A DNA stretch of 64,000 nt from Armillaria gallica (lineage: Eukaryota; Basidiomycota; Agaricomycetes; Agaricales; Physalacriaceae). Positions within the stretch are counted from its first letter, which is position 1. Every line of letters starts with the position of its first letter. The notes under the pieces are model-generated. The model saw only the letters and a program-made list of their open reading frames with translations, had not been told where the DNA came from and did not search any database. Of this stretch, positions 24,101-36,010 are shown one piece after another. The position numbers and the translations under genes were made by a program. The stretch spans positions 5,642,001-5,706,000 of the forward strand of contig JBANDB010000003.1 in assembly GCA_037576215.1 (NCBI GenBank), written 5' to 3'.

Positions 24101-24751
24101 GTCCATCACCAGTGATGGTGTCGACTTTTCAACTAGATCACCCTCCTCCACCCCTGGTGGTTCCAACCGTAACAAGTGTACGTTTCGTTCTTGCGCTGCC
24201 TCTTGTGTCCTTTGTTCTAATGTTACCTTTGGTTTGCCTGTGTTAGATCCTTTGTCGATTTTGCAGAAACAGCCTGTTGTTAAGCCGGGTGCCACCTCAT
24301 CCTCTCACGGTGGCCAGTCCGCCTGGCCCCGATCCCCTTCCAAGCCAGCCGGTCTCACCTCTCGTGCGCAGTACTATCACTGCTTAGGTTTCGACGACGA
24401 GAGTCAGTGACATCTTTTTATTTTTTTATTTTTTTGGGCCAGGGGTCGACCTATCTTCCTTGTCTTTTATCTGATTTATCTTCTTGCTTCGTTGCAGTTC
24501 CTATCTTTGATGGTAGACATTCGAAGGGCCATCACTTTTTGTTCCGGCAAGAAGATTTTGACAACATACAAACTCTACCTAGGGTGACCAAGGATCTTGG
24601 GCGATTCGCTGTGGTTGCTGTCACCTATACTCCCTCGGTTTGGTCTCCGAACAGTGTCCCTCGTGTCAACCTGAACATACAGTTCGCTGTGCTTCTAGGT
24701 CAGGCGCCTAAGGCTGAGGCCCTTGCCGCTGCTGGATATGGTTTAGAGTGA
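21193..24751 (+). CDS. Lineage-specific Agaricomycete protein of unknown function (cargo gene B)
   Basis: A plus-strand gene with many short exons. It starts MSASNHPALPVITRLVVQKR, continues with basic (RLVVQKRKRSHR) and then Ser/Pro/Asp-rich low-complexity sequence (SSGSGDSVDESDAA near 22200), and a linker with RKCKDRKGKTIPK (22820-22860). The ordered C-terminal half includes MLVEIQEEQLRPFYL, GPYCTLATMPHSEF, RSTAVAMVIGLVIDCSIFKVG, and the last exon VPIFDGRHSKGHHFLF, ending AAAGYGLE at 24751. The layout, a long low-complexity head and a conserved tail with a V-P-I-x-D/N-G-R motif, matches a family I remember as multi-copy in Agaricomycetes. No enzymatic motif is visible. It is divergent from gene A and inside the Helitron, so the pair may be standard cargo. 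Exon borders between 21400 and 23600 were only partly resolved. Confidence 0.5.
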
Positions 24752-25393
24752 GACTTCCATCAAAGCCCTCGCGTTCAGATTGAGTGTGTTGTACTTTTCT
24801 TATCGATGTAGTATACGTATGTACCATTGGTTTGTGTTGCGAATATACGTTGTCTGCCGATGTCAGCATGTTGCCTTATCATGCCTCGTGTCATCTGTCA
24901 TGTACCTTTGTCCGTCGTACCTGCGTGCGTTGTCTCTTTCAGCTTCAGTCCTTCCGGCGTCGATTCACGTACGATCAGCTTGATCGTACCGCCTCATCTA
25001 TGCTGCTGGTCTCCTGTGCACATTAGCGCTCTGATACGGATAGCTCGTCCTCGCCGTGTCATATATACGTGTCTCCATCCGATGTTAAACCTAAGCTCTT
25101 TTTTATTTAACTTTTCTGAAATTTTTTTACAGAACCTTCACTGTGTCTTGTTGCCTTTCTCCGATGTTGTTCATCCTTTTGTGTTTGTCAGTGAAGCTCC
25201 GGCCTCAGCCCAATGCCACACGAATCTGTATCTGTGCACTCTCCTCTGTTTTGGTGTAATGCCTCCTTATGCCTCAGGCTTCACGACTTTCCTCTCCACA
25301 TATATAACATTCTACCTGGAATAGCAGCATTATTACACGTCCATCTCTCTTTGCGTATCCGTCTCATCTGTCCCCTCTTGCCACCATTGTTCA
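24752..25393. other. Intergenic region upstream of F-box gene A
   Basis: T-rich, CT-rich sequence without a convincing ORF; it holds the end of gene B and the promoter of the first F-box gene. No clear TATA box could be fixed. Confidence 0.35.
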
Positions 25394-27337
25394 ATGCAGC
25401 CATTCGACCCTTCTGGCATCTTGGATGGCCCTGTCAGTGATGGCACATGCTGTGTCGCACCTTTTTCTCATATCTGTTTGCTGACAACTACATTCGTAGC
25501 TCAACTATGACACCATGGCTACCATCCTAGATGCGTACGATGCTGGGTTGACCAGAACTGAGCACTTAAACCGTATTCATTTGGGTGAGCGCATTTGGGG
25601 CCATGTGTTCTTCTTGATTTTCCTTTGCCTTATCTTGACCCGTCCCGCTGCAGGTACTCATTTGTATTTTTCCTATATGTCCCGGCTCGTCTCCCTCGTC
25701 CTGCAACCACACAGCCTCTTGGCTGCTTCATTCGAGTATAGGCGTGCCATCGTGCGACGCTTTTTGGATTGTCCTTGTGTGGTCAAATCCTCGTTGTCGT
25801 CTCTGACCCTTGCTTGTCCTTCGATCTCTTCCATCAAGTCTGCCGCCTCCATGCCCGATGAACTATGGGAGGAAGTTTTCTCTCATCTGCCTCATTCATC
25901 TCAACTATCCACCAGGATGGTTTCCTCGTCTTGGCACGCCATGTTGACACCCCACACTCACCGATATCTGGTGTTGTCGTTTCCAGATCGCTGGGTTCGT
26001 ATCATGGATGATCGCAATATTCAGGACGATCCGTGGTTCTTCCGTGCATTCGCGGTTGAATGCGAGGTCGACCTATCTGCTTCCATCATCTGTTTGGGTT
26101 TGCAAGCAATCGTTCGAGGTATTCGTTTCGTCAACTGGCCGATCTTCCTATACAACTTCTTCCTGCATTTGTTGTCTCACGTGGAGACCGTCGTAATAGA
26201 GGGTCGAGGGAGCAGGTATGTGGAAGAATCTGCACCTGTAATCCCTTGTCCTTTTCTGCTTCCTCCCTCCATCGTCGAATTGCACTTGATCCGCGTCACG
26301 CTATACGGGTACAGCCTCGAGGCAATGCTGTCGCCTGATGGCCGTCTTCAGAGGCTTTATATAGAGGGTATTGAAGATGGATCAATTGTAAGTATCCTTT
26401 CACTTCCTCGCTGGCATTCGTGCTTTATGGCTGATGTCTATTGCTCTTTAAGCCTATCCCGTTTGATGCGGAGCAGCGGGCCTTTATGTGAGAGTATCTG
26501 GGATTTGACAGCTTCCATGGGCCTTTCTTGTTAGCTCCCATCCCCCCCCCTCTTCGATATCTCAGACTCGATCTCCGTACCGATGTTTACGGGTCAGTCC
26601 TTCATGGCAATGGGCAGCACACTGAACTCTTGCACGGTTACGCGTTGCTGCATCAAATGTTTGCTATGGTGCCTGCCCGTGCAGAGTTTGCATGGCTGCT
26701 TAACGATGACGAGACGTATCCTCTGCAAACCAGCGCTATTGCATTGGAGGAACTGGATCTCTGGCTGGGCTCTCAATTCTATGCGGATCTTCCTTACATA
26801 TGGCCATCGGTGTCACAAAGTTTGACGATTTTGACTCTGCAAATTCGTAAGTTTTGACCCTGGTTCTGATGCACGTTCGCCCCTAATGGAGTGTCCACAG
26901 CCGAGCTTAATACAGGAGGGTCCACGCTGTACATCAGCCTCGTCGGTCTCGATGTATTGTCCTCTTTAAATGTTTATGCGCATTATCGTGGGCTCTACAA
27001 TGCATTGAATACAGTCGCAACCTGGAGCTCTGCCTGTAAAGGGACCACCTCTGCGAGTCTGATGCTAGAGCTCGAGGTGTCCCAATCGATGTGTGTGGGC
27101 TTGGGTGATTGGGTAACCACAGTCCAATTAAAGCAGCATCTCGTGGGATCTGCTAGTAATGGGGGCGTCATGTTTAGAGGAACGTTTACACTTTCCCTCA
27201 AGGATCCTGTGTATGTCGTCCACGATCCCGACTACATACACGCCTTGTCTGTTGCTGCGGCATTGTCGGAGGATAGTGATTTGGACCTTTTTGGTGTAAA
27301 TTGTATCAGATACCATGGTGACATGTTGGTGATATAA
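25394..27337 (+). CDS. F-box protein A (Helitron cargo)
   Basis: Exon 1 starts MQPFDPSGILDGP, splices at GTCAGT to an exon LNYDTMATILDAYDAG, then to THLYFSYMSRLVSLVL. The F-box lies at about 25850-25960: MPDELWEEVFSHLP, then RMVSSSWHAM, the usual L/P-rich start and the W near the end of the motif. The long C-terminal part (PPSIVELHLIRVTLYGYSLE, SIVELHL-type repeats, ending GVNCIRYHGDMLVI at 27337) has the hydrophobic spacing of divergent leucine-rich repeats. F-box proteins bind Skp1 in SCF ubiquitin ligases and recruit targets through the C-terminal part. Exons 1 and 2 match F-box genes C and D in length, phase and sequence, so the three belong to one local subfamily. The frame looks open throughout; this is the best-preserved F-box copy in the element. 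Confidence 0.75.
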
Positions 27338-27590
27338 ATACTTTTATATATCTTCTCTTACGATCCTGACCCTGTGCGCGCGAGTCTATCATATTTCAAT
27401 ATGCTTGTTCCGGTCCGTATGATCCGAATATCCCACATGGTGGCAATATTATGTGTTCGTTCCATCTAGCTCTGATCACTTTGCTTTTATCTTCTTGGCT
27501 ACTGAACAATAATTCACGAAAGGCAAGGACTGTTCACCATATTAATGACTCATCTGTTGAAAATGTGTCTTTACAGTTATTGCTATCAAC

Positions 27591-29189
27591 ATGAATCTTG
27601 ACAAAATGTTGTTCAACGACGTTGTCATAGAGTCCTTTACAGAAGCTATACTGTTGCCTCCTTCGTCAGAGGTTACTGCGTTGTTAACCCATAACCTCCC
27701 CCCTTCTGATGATATCAAGTCCGCCGTCCTCACGAAAAAACAGCAATGCAAGCACTTTATCTCCTTGGTCAATAGCTCTGGCCATCGTTTGGACATTAAA
27801 CATCAATCATCGATATCAGTGGCGAGGACAGAGACAGAGAAGCTTCTTGTCGATCTGAGATCGATTTTACATCCAATCCGCTCTGTACTGGACGATGTAT
27901 TGCTGGATATTTTTGCCCTGATCATTGACTCCATGGAGGCTTCTTCCGTTTCGACTGACACAGATCTTTGGGCGTGCTCCCGCATATGTAAACTGTGGAG
28001 GACCCTTGTTCTGGTTACACCATCACTGTGGTCGGATGTGCGTCTTGATTTCGACAACGATGTATACTTGAGATATCATATATCCCGGGCTGAGCGTGTC
28101 CTCATCGAACATCTAGAAAGGAGTGGAACCCATCTTCTTGACATTTTCATCCGTGGTCCTCGTGTCCATCCTGATACCAATGTGGTTCTTTGTTGCCTTC
28201 TCACATCGGTGGCCAGGTGGCAGTCGTTAACTGTCAACGCAGGACCCGAAGTGTACGAGATGTTCAAAAAATGTCCCGAAGGATCTCTGACAGAATTGCG
28301 TACCCTCTCTATCACGGATTCTGTTTACATGGATGGAGATTTCGATGAAGAAGATTGATATACCGGTGTCATCCTCAAGGCATTTCGTTTCACCCCCAAA
28401 TTATGCCGATTATTCCTATCCCCTCTTCTGCTTTTGTCTTTATCCCTTTATCCTGACACCATGTATAACAATATCCAGGAAATTTCGGTTAACCTCTTTG
28501 ATCAGCTTCCCAACGTGTCGCATCTTCTTCCAGCGATGCGGGCGTTGAAGTCCTTGGATATACTCTGCGATGAGGGATGGGATGATGACGATGATGTGGT
28601 CCCCCTTCCTTTGCTTTCTCGTATCACTTTAAGGGGTCACAACGACACGCGCCATATTCCTGACACCTGGGCTAAATTGTACCTTCCCAATGTCACATCT
28701 CTTCAGCTGGCATACGAAGGGATAATTTTACACCCGATATTCCCTCTGTTTAATAAACAGAATACACGTATCACCGACTTTGCCTGCTATATTGATTCAT
28801 TTGTGGATACCGGGTACCCAGACTTCGAACGCGACCTCATCGTGATGTTACGGTCCTTGCTGAACATCACTAATCTGCGTTTGTCATCCCCTCGAACCAC
28901 TCCCATTTTTCTTGAAGAAATTCGATCCAGTACTCGGTTTTTGCCCGCTCTCGCAGACCTTACATTGCTTTGGAAGATTCCTTCCTACCAAGTTCCAGAT
29001 GATGACATCCACCTGCTGATTGACACTTTACATACCCGTGCAAAGTCTGCTACTTGCGCGACTGTGAAGCGCATTGTGTTCGAGACAGATATAACTCTTT
29101 ATGGCGGGCCAACGCCTTATTCTTTCATGTGGGAAGAATTACAGAACAGCGGATTGGAAGTCGTAGAGTGTTGGGAACCATTATCGTGA
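27591..29189 (+). pseudogene. F-box protein B, interrupted by one TGA
   Basis: One long frame runs from MNLDKMLFNDVVIE to GLEVVECWEPLS, about 532 residues with a single TGA at 28356-28358 (context EED-stop-YTGVILKAF). It belongs to another Agaricomycete F-box subfamily than A, C and D. A coiled N-terminus (TETEKLLVDLRSILHPI) is followed by the F-box VLDDVLLDIFALIIDS and the KLWRTLVLVTPSLWSDV block typical of these proteins. The tail has LRR-like strands: LPNVSHLLPAMRALKSLD and DDDDDVVPLPLLSRITLRG. No splice pair that removes the stop is evident, and the surrounding residues continue the frame, so the stop looks real. TGA could come from CGA or TGG by one transition. If readthrough or a missed intron occurs, the gene could still be active. 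Confidence 0.7.
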
Positions 29190-29309
29190 GTTTTTTCGTG
29201 CATTGTACTGTTTGTCCTGAACCCGTATACAGGTTTTTCTGTCCATTTGGATCCATCAGCCACATTATTGATAGGTATTAACATGCGGAGTACATCTATG
29301 GAAATGAAT

Positions 29310-29312
<3 letters not shown>

Positions 29313-29344
<32 letters not shown>
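29313..29344. repeat. Homopolymer of about 32 T
   Basis: An uninterrupted T run just downstream of F-box B. On the minus strand it is a poly(A) run, which could be the tail of a retrocopy lying to its right, but no matching target duplication was found. Confidence 0.85.
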
Positions 29345-29346
<2 letters not shown>

Positions 29347-30857
29347 GAGTAATTCCACGCATACATTGTTTATTGGCTGCATTCTGTCCAGCGTCTGTAC
29401 ATACATAACAATTTGATGGTATAGCCTGGCTGACAGCGCTCGGTGTGGTTATTTTCCATGATGTGTCGTGCGCCCGGTAACCTCGGGGATTCGTTGTCTG
29501 GCTCTGATCCCTGTGTACCTGATATTCCTGCTGATCTGTTTGCTGTTGTTGTCCTCCTGTCAGTTTCCACCGATCCACTCGCACTCGCATTCATTCCTGA
29601 AATTCTATGTCCGTTCAAGACCTAACCTTCATTAAAGCTGGTTGTGAGGATCACTTTGTGTGCTCTTCTGCGTTCGCTTCTTGACTGGTGTTCTATACAT
29701 CTTCGCGTCCGTGAGGCTCCGCTTTACCTGGTTACTGATCTTCTGCTCTTTGCGAACGTTCTAATCATATTCATCTTCTTCTACTTTATGCTCGTCATTT
29801 TGCACCGCTGACTATTCAGTTCAGCCGATGCGTGTACTGCAGTTCATGAAATGCTTCGCATACAGATCCCCCATTGAAGGTGCATCCTCGTCTTCTCGTA
29901 TGTCCGCCTGATGTTGTACACTTGACATCCAGACCTCATGTATTTATCTTTCTTAGCCCCGGGCCATGTCTTGAATTATTGTGTGTATACAGCAGACTTG
30001 CTCGTCGCTTATTCCAAATTTTGCATATATATATTGTGTGCCACCCATTTCACTTATGTGCATTGGTCGTCGATCCGTTTACCTGTTCAAATAAATTACC
30101 TTCTCTCACCTACTTGTTTTGTACCTACGGGGTATCTGCGCTGCCTCCCCTCGTCTCTTCATTTCTTCTTTCTCACTCCTTTCGAACTTGTCGCTATGAG
30201 CGCCTCTCTCCAACGTACCATGTGCACTGAGGACAAAACTGTGAGTGTCTGTGTAACCTGTCTGTCGTGATGTTTTTTATACTAAGTATCTCGCAGTTTA
30301 CGCTTGACATGGCGTGGGAACTGTTAGATCTAGTTGATTCGTTTGAGATGGTGCATAACATGCAGGAATTGCTCGATTCTTATTGCGACGGTTCGTGTTT
30401 TTGCCATTTTTTGATATGTTTGACTTATTATTCCTCTGTATACCGCTGCAGGGATGCATCCGTACTTCGTGTTTCAATCCTCTATGATCTACCTTGTCAC
30501 CCATGGCGGAAACGTGTTCTACTCGTCCCTACTCCAGTACATGCGCGCGTACGAGGCTGCGCATCCTGGCATTGTCCCTATCACTTCCAAACTCACTGTC
30601 CACAAATCCGTCACCGTCGTTACCACCTCTCCCTTTCGACCTTACATATTCCCTCCTGAGCTTATGGAACACATATTTCGTTACGTTGACCACAAGGACC
30701 TCCTCATCGCTCGTACTGTGTCCCAGGCATGGTGTTTATCCGCTAGCCGTTTTACCCATTCCCGTATAGTCTTTCGCCTTCACGAGAATTGGCAGGGTAT
30801 AGCGAGAGATGGGGATAAACACCGGCATGCCGAGGCGTACGCGCTTGTCGCCAGTCT

Positions 30858-31218
30858 TGTTATGTCCGGGCTCAGGAATAACAATGCAAGGCGATCGTAG
30901 GCTGTCTCGCGTTTGGGCAGTCACCTATGATACCGTTGATTGTCACAGTGGAGCGTGGATAACGTTAAACTCTCGGCAAGCGATAAGAGTAAAGTCCGGG
31001 GTGTATAAACTTAGCTCAAAGCTAGGGTTCATGGCTGAGAGCTGTGCTACTTATATACAATATACGGAATCTAATAATACTAGTCCTCTGTGGCTTCGCG
31101 AGAAGTCTTGGGGTTGATCGTTGGGGAGGAATGCCGATATGCCGTGGTGCTGAGGTGCCGTGAGAAGCCGAGGTGCCGGATAAGATAAGATAAGGAAAAA
31201 AGTGAAAAAGTCGTAACA
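30858..31218 (-). repeat. LTR of retrotransposon 1 (3' LTR in element sense)
   Basis: Starts TGTTATGTCC, ends GTCGTAACA. Contains GATAAGATAAGATAA near its end and TTAGCTCAAAGCT at 31011-31023, the exact match to the element's primer-binding site. Confidence 0.9.
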
Positions 31219-34200
31219 TCACCCCCTCGTTAAGGCAGGCATCCCGACTGCTCGTATGGCCCCGTGCCAGTTTTCGAAGTCCTCGATCGCCTCCTGCGCA
31301 TGGTCCATATCCTCTTCATGCACCCACGAGTTATGTTCCCGTGTCCAGCCTTTCCACTTTATGAAGTAGTCATGGGTCATTCGAGATTTCTGGCCCCGTC
31401 GCCCTCGTATTTGTCTGGGTCTGATGTCGAGGACCTCCTCGACTTTGTACTCTTCCTCGTCTTCGATGAGGTCAGGCGGCGGCGGCGGTGGTTGTTGCTG
31501 GTTTGGGAACGCGGGAGGAGTATAAGGCGTTAAGAGCTTCTCGTTGAAACGTGGATGAATCTTCCAGTGTGGCGGGAGTTTAAGTTTGAATGCACTGACC
31601 CCCGCCCTTTCCATGATTAGGAATGGTCCTACTCTCTTATCATCCAGTTTCTTTTTAGGGCGAGGAAGATGTAGGTTGGTGGCGTCAAGCCATACGCGGT
31701 CTCCGACTTGGTACGGGTGCACCTCCCTCGTTCTTTTGTCGTACTGGTTCTTCATCTTTTCTGTGGCCTCATCGAGTGCAGACTTGGTTTTGGCATGGAG
31801 CTGAATCATCTTTTTGGCGAAGTCTTCTGCGGCAGGGTTGACGAACTGCACCGTCCGTTGAGAATCAGGGAGTGTTCGCGGGTTTCGCCCATATAAAACC
31901 ATAAACGGGCTTTTACCTGTTGCGCTGTGGACGCGATTATTGTGTGCGAACTCTGCCAGTGGTAGCCAGTCGCTCCAATCATTTTGTCGATGGTTTACGA
32001 AGATTCAAAGGTACTTGATGATTTCCTGATTAACTCGTTCCGTCTGACCGTCCGTTTGGGGGTGGAAGGCTGTGGAGGCGTTTGGTGTAATGTCAAGGAG
32101 TCGATATAATTCCCTCATGAACTTGGAGACGAATTGGGGACCTCGGTCGGATATTACGACTTGGGGCATCCCATGGTGGGCGTAAACATGGTCTCGCAGT
32201 AGGCGTGCCCATCCTTCTGCTGACAACTCAGTGTTGCACGCGATGGGGATTATCGCCTTGGAAAACCGGTCAACTATCACCAGCATGGCGTCGTGGCCGT
32301 TAGAATCAGGTAGACCTGTCACCATGTCGACCGAAATATGGGTCCAGGGACCAATGGGCACCTCGTTTGGGTGAAGAGGAGCCGCCTTAGCGTGCGTGTT
32401 CGTTTTCGTTCTTTGGCAGGTCTCACAGCCTTTCACATATGCCTCAACATCCTTTCTCAGTTTTGACCACCAATAGTCTCGGAGGATTAGCTCTTTTGTT
32501 TTCTCGATTCCCGGGTGGCCCGCCATAATATGATCGTGGTACTGGGCGATGATGGTTCCCCGTAGAGCCTTCTTCCGAGGTACGTAGATCCTTCCATCGT
32601 AATACAGGAGTCCCCCTTGTCGGGAGATTCCTCGTTCATGGGCAAGCGATGTGGCGATGCCCTCATCCCACAGTTCCTCGCAACGGGTCGCTTCTTCGAC
32701 TGTTCGCTGTGTTTCCGTCGCCGTGGGCATAATCAGGGCTCGGAAGTGGGCAGCTTCAAGGACGACTATGTCGTCGTTGTCCTTCGAGCCCTGATCGTGG
32801 TCACTTCGCCGGGAGAGTAAGTCGGCCTTCACATTCTGGGCCCCAGGCTTGTGGAACAATTTGAAGTGATATTCGGCTAACTCCGTGACCCATCGTGCCT
32901 GTCGGTGGTTCAGTTTCTGGGGAAGTCGGAAATACTGAAGATTTTGGTGATCCGTCCAAATCTCTACATCGTGTTTGGCGCCCATAAGATAGTGGCGCCA
33001 TTCGGAGAGTGCAAGCATTATTGCCAGCAGTTCTTTGTCGTAGATTTCATAGTTCCACTCCGTGGCGCTAAGGGACTTCAACATGAATGCTACCGGGCGC
33101 CATACGCCGTTTTGCTGTTGGCTGAGAACGGCGCCAACCGCCCCCTCACTGGAGTCGGCTTCTACCCTGAACGGTTCATCATCATTTGGGATGGCGAGGA
33201 CGACATCTTCGGCCATTCGTCACTTCAGCTCCTCGAATGCGCCTTGTTGGGTCGCACCCCAGGACCATTCCGCATTCCCCATTAGCTGCGTCAACGGCTT
33301 CACCACCTTCGAATACATTTTGATAAACTTTCGGTAGAAGTTGGTGAACCCAAGGAAGGATTGGAGCTCCTTCTTTTTCCTGGGCGTGGGCCATTCCGCA
33401 ATGCCAGCGATCTTGATTGGGTCCATTCAGATGGAGTTTTCACTGATTATCACTCCGAGGTATTCTGTCTCGAGGACTTCAAATTCGCACTTCTCCGCTT
33501 TAAGGAAAAGTTTATTCTCACGTAGGCGTTGAAGGACTTGCTTTACGATTCGTCGATGCTCCTCCAGGGTCTTCGAGAAGATCAGGATGTCATCCAGGTA
33601 AATGGTGACCTTTCCTTCGGCAATGAGATCCTTGAAGATGTCGTTCATCATCCACTGGAACGTGGCAGGCAAATTCATGAGTCTGAAAACATAATGGTGG
33701 GCTCGAACAGGCTACAATTCGTTCGGAAAGCAGCCTTCTCCTCGTCTCCCTCTTTGATTCGGACGTTGTTGTATCCCCATCGTACGTCAAGCTTGGTGAA
33801 ATATTTCGCCCCTTGGAGTTTGTCAATCAATTCACTGATTAACAGAAGAGGGTACCGATTCTTAATCGTCATTTCATTAAGCTTCCGGTAGTCTTGGACC
33901 GGTCATAGCGTGCCGTCCTTTTTCTTTACGAAGAAAAAGGGAGAGGCGAAGGGGGATTTGGAGGGCTGAATTCGGCCAGACTCCAGGTTTTCGTCGAGGA
34001 ATTTGTCTAGCTGCTCTTGTTCGTTTCGGTTCAGGGGGTATACCTTGCAGTCGAGGGTCGACTTGGCATTAGGGACTAGTTCGATGGCATGGTCCCAAGG
34101 CTTTCGTTCTGGTAGTACATCGAAACTGTCTTTGTCGAACAAGTCCCGGAATGATTGATAGTGTTCGGGTACCAAGTCCTCGAACGACTGCTTCGGCTTC

Positions 34201-35705
34201 CCCTCATGTGCCTTAGCGGCCAGGTTGTTGGCATGGTGCATAGACCGGATAATCAACTCCTCCTCCATCCGTACCACTAGAATGGATTCCCCCTCTTCGA
34301 GCTCGTCCCACTGGTCGTTGGGATCCACGTCGGGTAGGCGAAATGGGCTAGTTATACAATCGCAACGCCCAAACAGGATGCTTCCCGTCTTCCAGTTGAC
34401 ACTAGGGTTGTGGCATTTGAGCCAGTCGTGACCCAGGTACACGTCCCGTTTGCCGAGGTTCGTGACCGCGAGGTCGATCCTCTCCCTGTGATTTCCAATG
34501 GTCAGGCAGAGTTCTACGAATTTGGTGACATCCCCGTCTGCATTTCGAGTCCCGTCAGTGTTATACACCGGAATAGGGACGCGGACCTTTCGGGTGTCTA
34601 GCCCGTGCTCCTGGATGTAGGCTCGGTTGATCGCACTCCCAGTACACCCACTATCAAGCAGGGCTCTCGTGGCTAGAGTCTTTCACCCCGTGCAGGGTTC
34701 GAGAGTGACGGGGATCATCAGATCACTGGTGCCCCCGCGGATGTATCGAATCAGTTCCTTCAATTCGTTCATTCATTCCCTGGCGTCTTCCCAGTCCTCC
34801 GTCCTGAGTTGGGCCAACAATTCCGAGGTAAGTTCATTGAAACGGGGATGGGGAACCCAAGTTCCCAACCTTGATTGCGCCCCTTCGTTGGTCTTGGTCT
34901 GTCGCACCCATCTAAGAGTCCAGTCCACACCGAAGGGCTTTACCCATCCGACGGGTTCTGTGCTCCTTCCAGGTGGTATTGTTCGTGGCGGGTTGGGCAA
35001 GGAGGGAGAAGGAAGACCAACCGGGCTTCCCCTCGCTTTCCATTGCCGATACGAAGTGTCGTCTTCTTCGTCTGGTACTTCCTCTAGTGTTACCGACCCG
35101 TGCCCCCTTTTTACCACCTGGGCGCTAGCGGAATCCCCCTTTTCATCGGCCGCGCGGTATCCCACCGAGTCTTCCCTCGGATCGGGGTTGTGTCTTGATC
35201 CTCTGGATGTCTTCGTCGAGGGCCTGCCAGGGGTGGCATCGTCTTGACCGCTAATGCATGCGGGGATGCCCGACCTGTCCGGCACCGAGGGTTCGGGCTT
35301 GCCTACCGCATCAGCTACCCCTGGCCTATCAGCAAGACAGGCTCCCCTGGGCACCTCGCCATTCCTGTAAAATCCGGGCATAAGCCCTGCACTGCCTACC
35401 CCTGAGGGAGGAGGCGGCGTGACGTTGCCAGCTCTGCCCTGGTTTCCGTCCCAGGGGTTCACTCCATTCGGGGTTCGGGTTGCTTCGTCAGTGAGAGAGG
35501 AAATCTCTCCCACCGCCCCATCCGGTCGCGGGACATTCCGAGCGTTGGAATGCTGCTGGGTCCGCGCCGTGATGATGGGTGTCACTATGGTGGGTGACTT
35601 GTCGTTCGATCCGTTCACTCGCGATGAGCTACTTGGCGGACGCTTAGCCAGTTGCGAGATCCTGGGGTCGGCGGCCCCGGCATCTAAATCGTCAGTAAGG
35701 GTCAT
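31219..35705 (-). pseudogene. pol: Pol polyprotein of retrotransposon 1, disrupted
   Basis: Order in sense: Ser/Pro-rich linker (MTLTDDLDAGAADPR), aspartic protease with LLDSGCTGSAIN, reverse transcriptase with IYLDDILIFSK (YxDD), RNase H (VEADSSEGAVGAVL), integrase zinc finger (GHPGIEKTKELILRDYWW.. CETCQRTK), D,D(35)E core (SVDMVTGLP, VISDRGPQF) and a C-terminal chromodomain (YFIKWKGWTREHNSWVHEED). The last residues are AVGMPALTRG, with the stop abutting the LTR. Breaks: TGA codons at about 33898 (L-stop-PVQDYR), 33427, 33217 (ELK-stop-RMAED) and 32005 (KYL-stop-IF), each at a site where CGA is likely, a frame change near 33676, and further damage near 34680-34775. It is no longer autonomous. 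The chromodomain marks it as a chromovirus, a group that targets chromatin marks. Confidence 0.9.
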
Positions 35706-36010
35706 AAGTGGTTCGTAACGATTGGCTGATTCTGTGGCTGGTCATGAAAGAGAAGTCGAAAAGAGGCACGTAGGCCGTATATTGTTTGTATCAGTATTTT
35801 TTTGATTTTTTGAAGTCGCGTAAGTAAAAACCAGCCCCACACGGGACAGCCGGGGTATAGCCGAATGCGTAGATATATTGTCTATAAAATGTAAAGTAGG
35901 GGGCGCATCTTCAAATGAAGTGCCGCCCCCAAGACCAGGAGACCGTCCAGCGGGGAAATGCGTACCAGTATGAGCTTGGGTCGTCGCGGGCGAATCAGAA
36001 CCTGGACGAC

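Noticed and set aside
29313..29640. Processed retrocopy with poly(A) tail on the minus strand
   Set aside because: No target duplication around it and no recognisable parent protein in the adjacent ORF.
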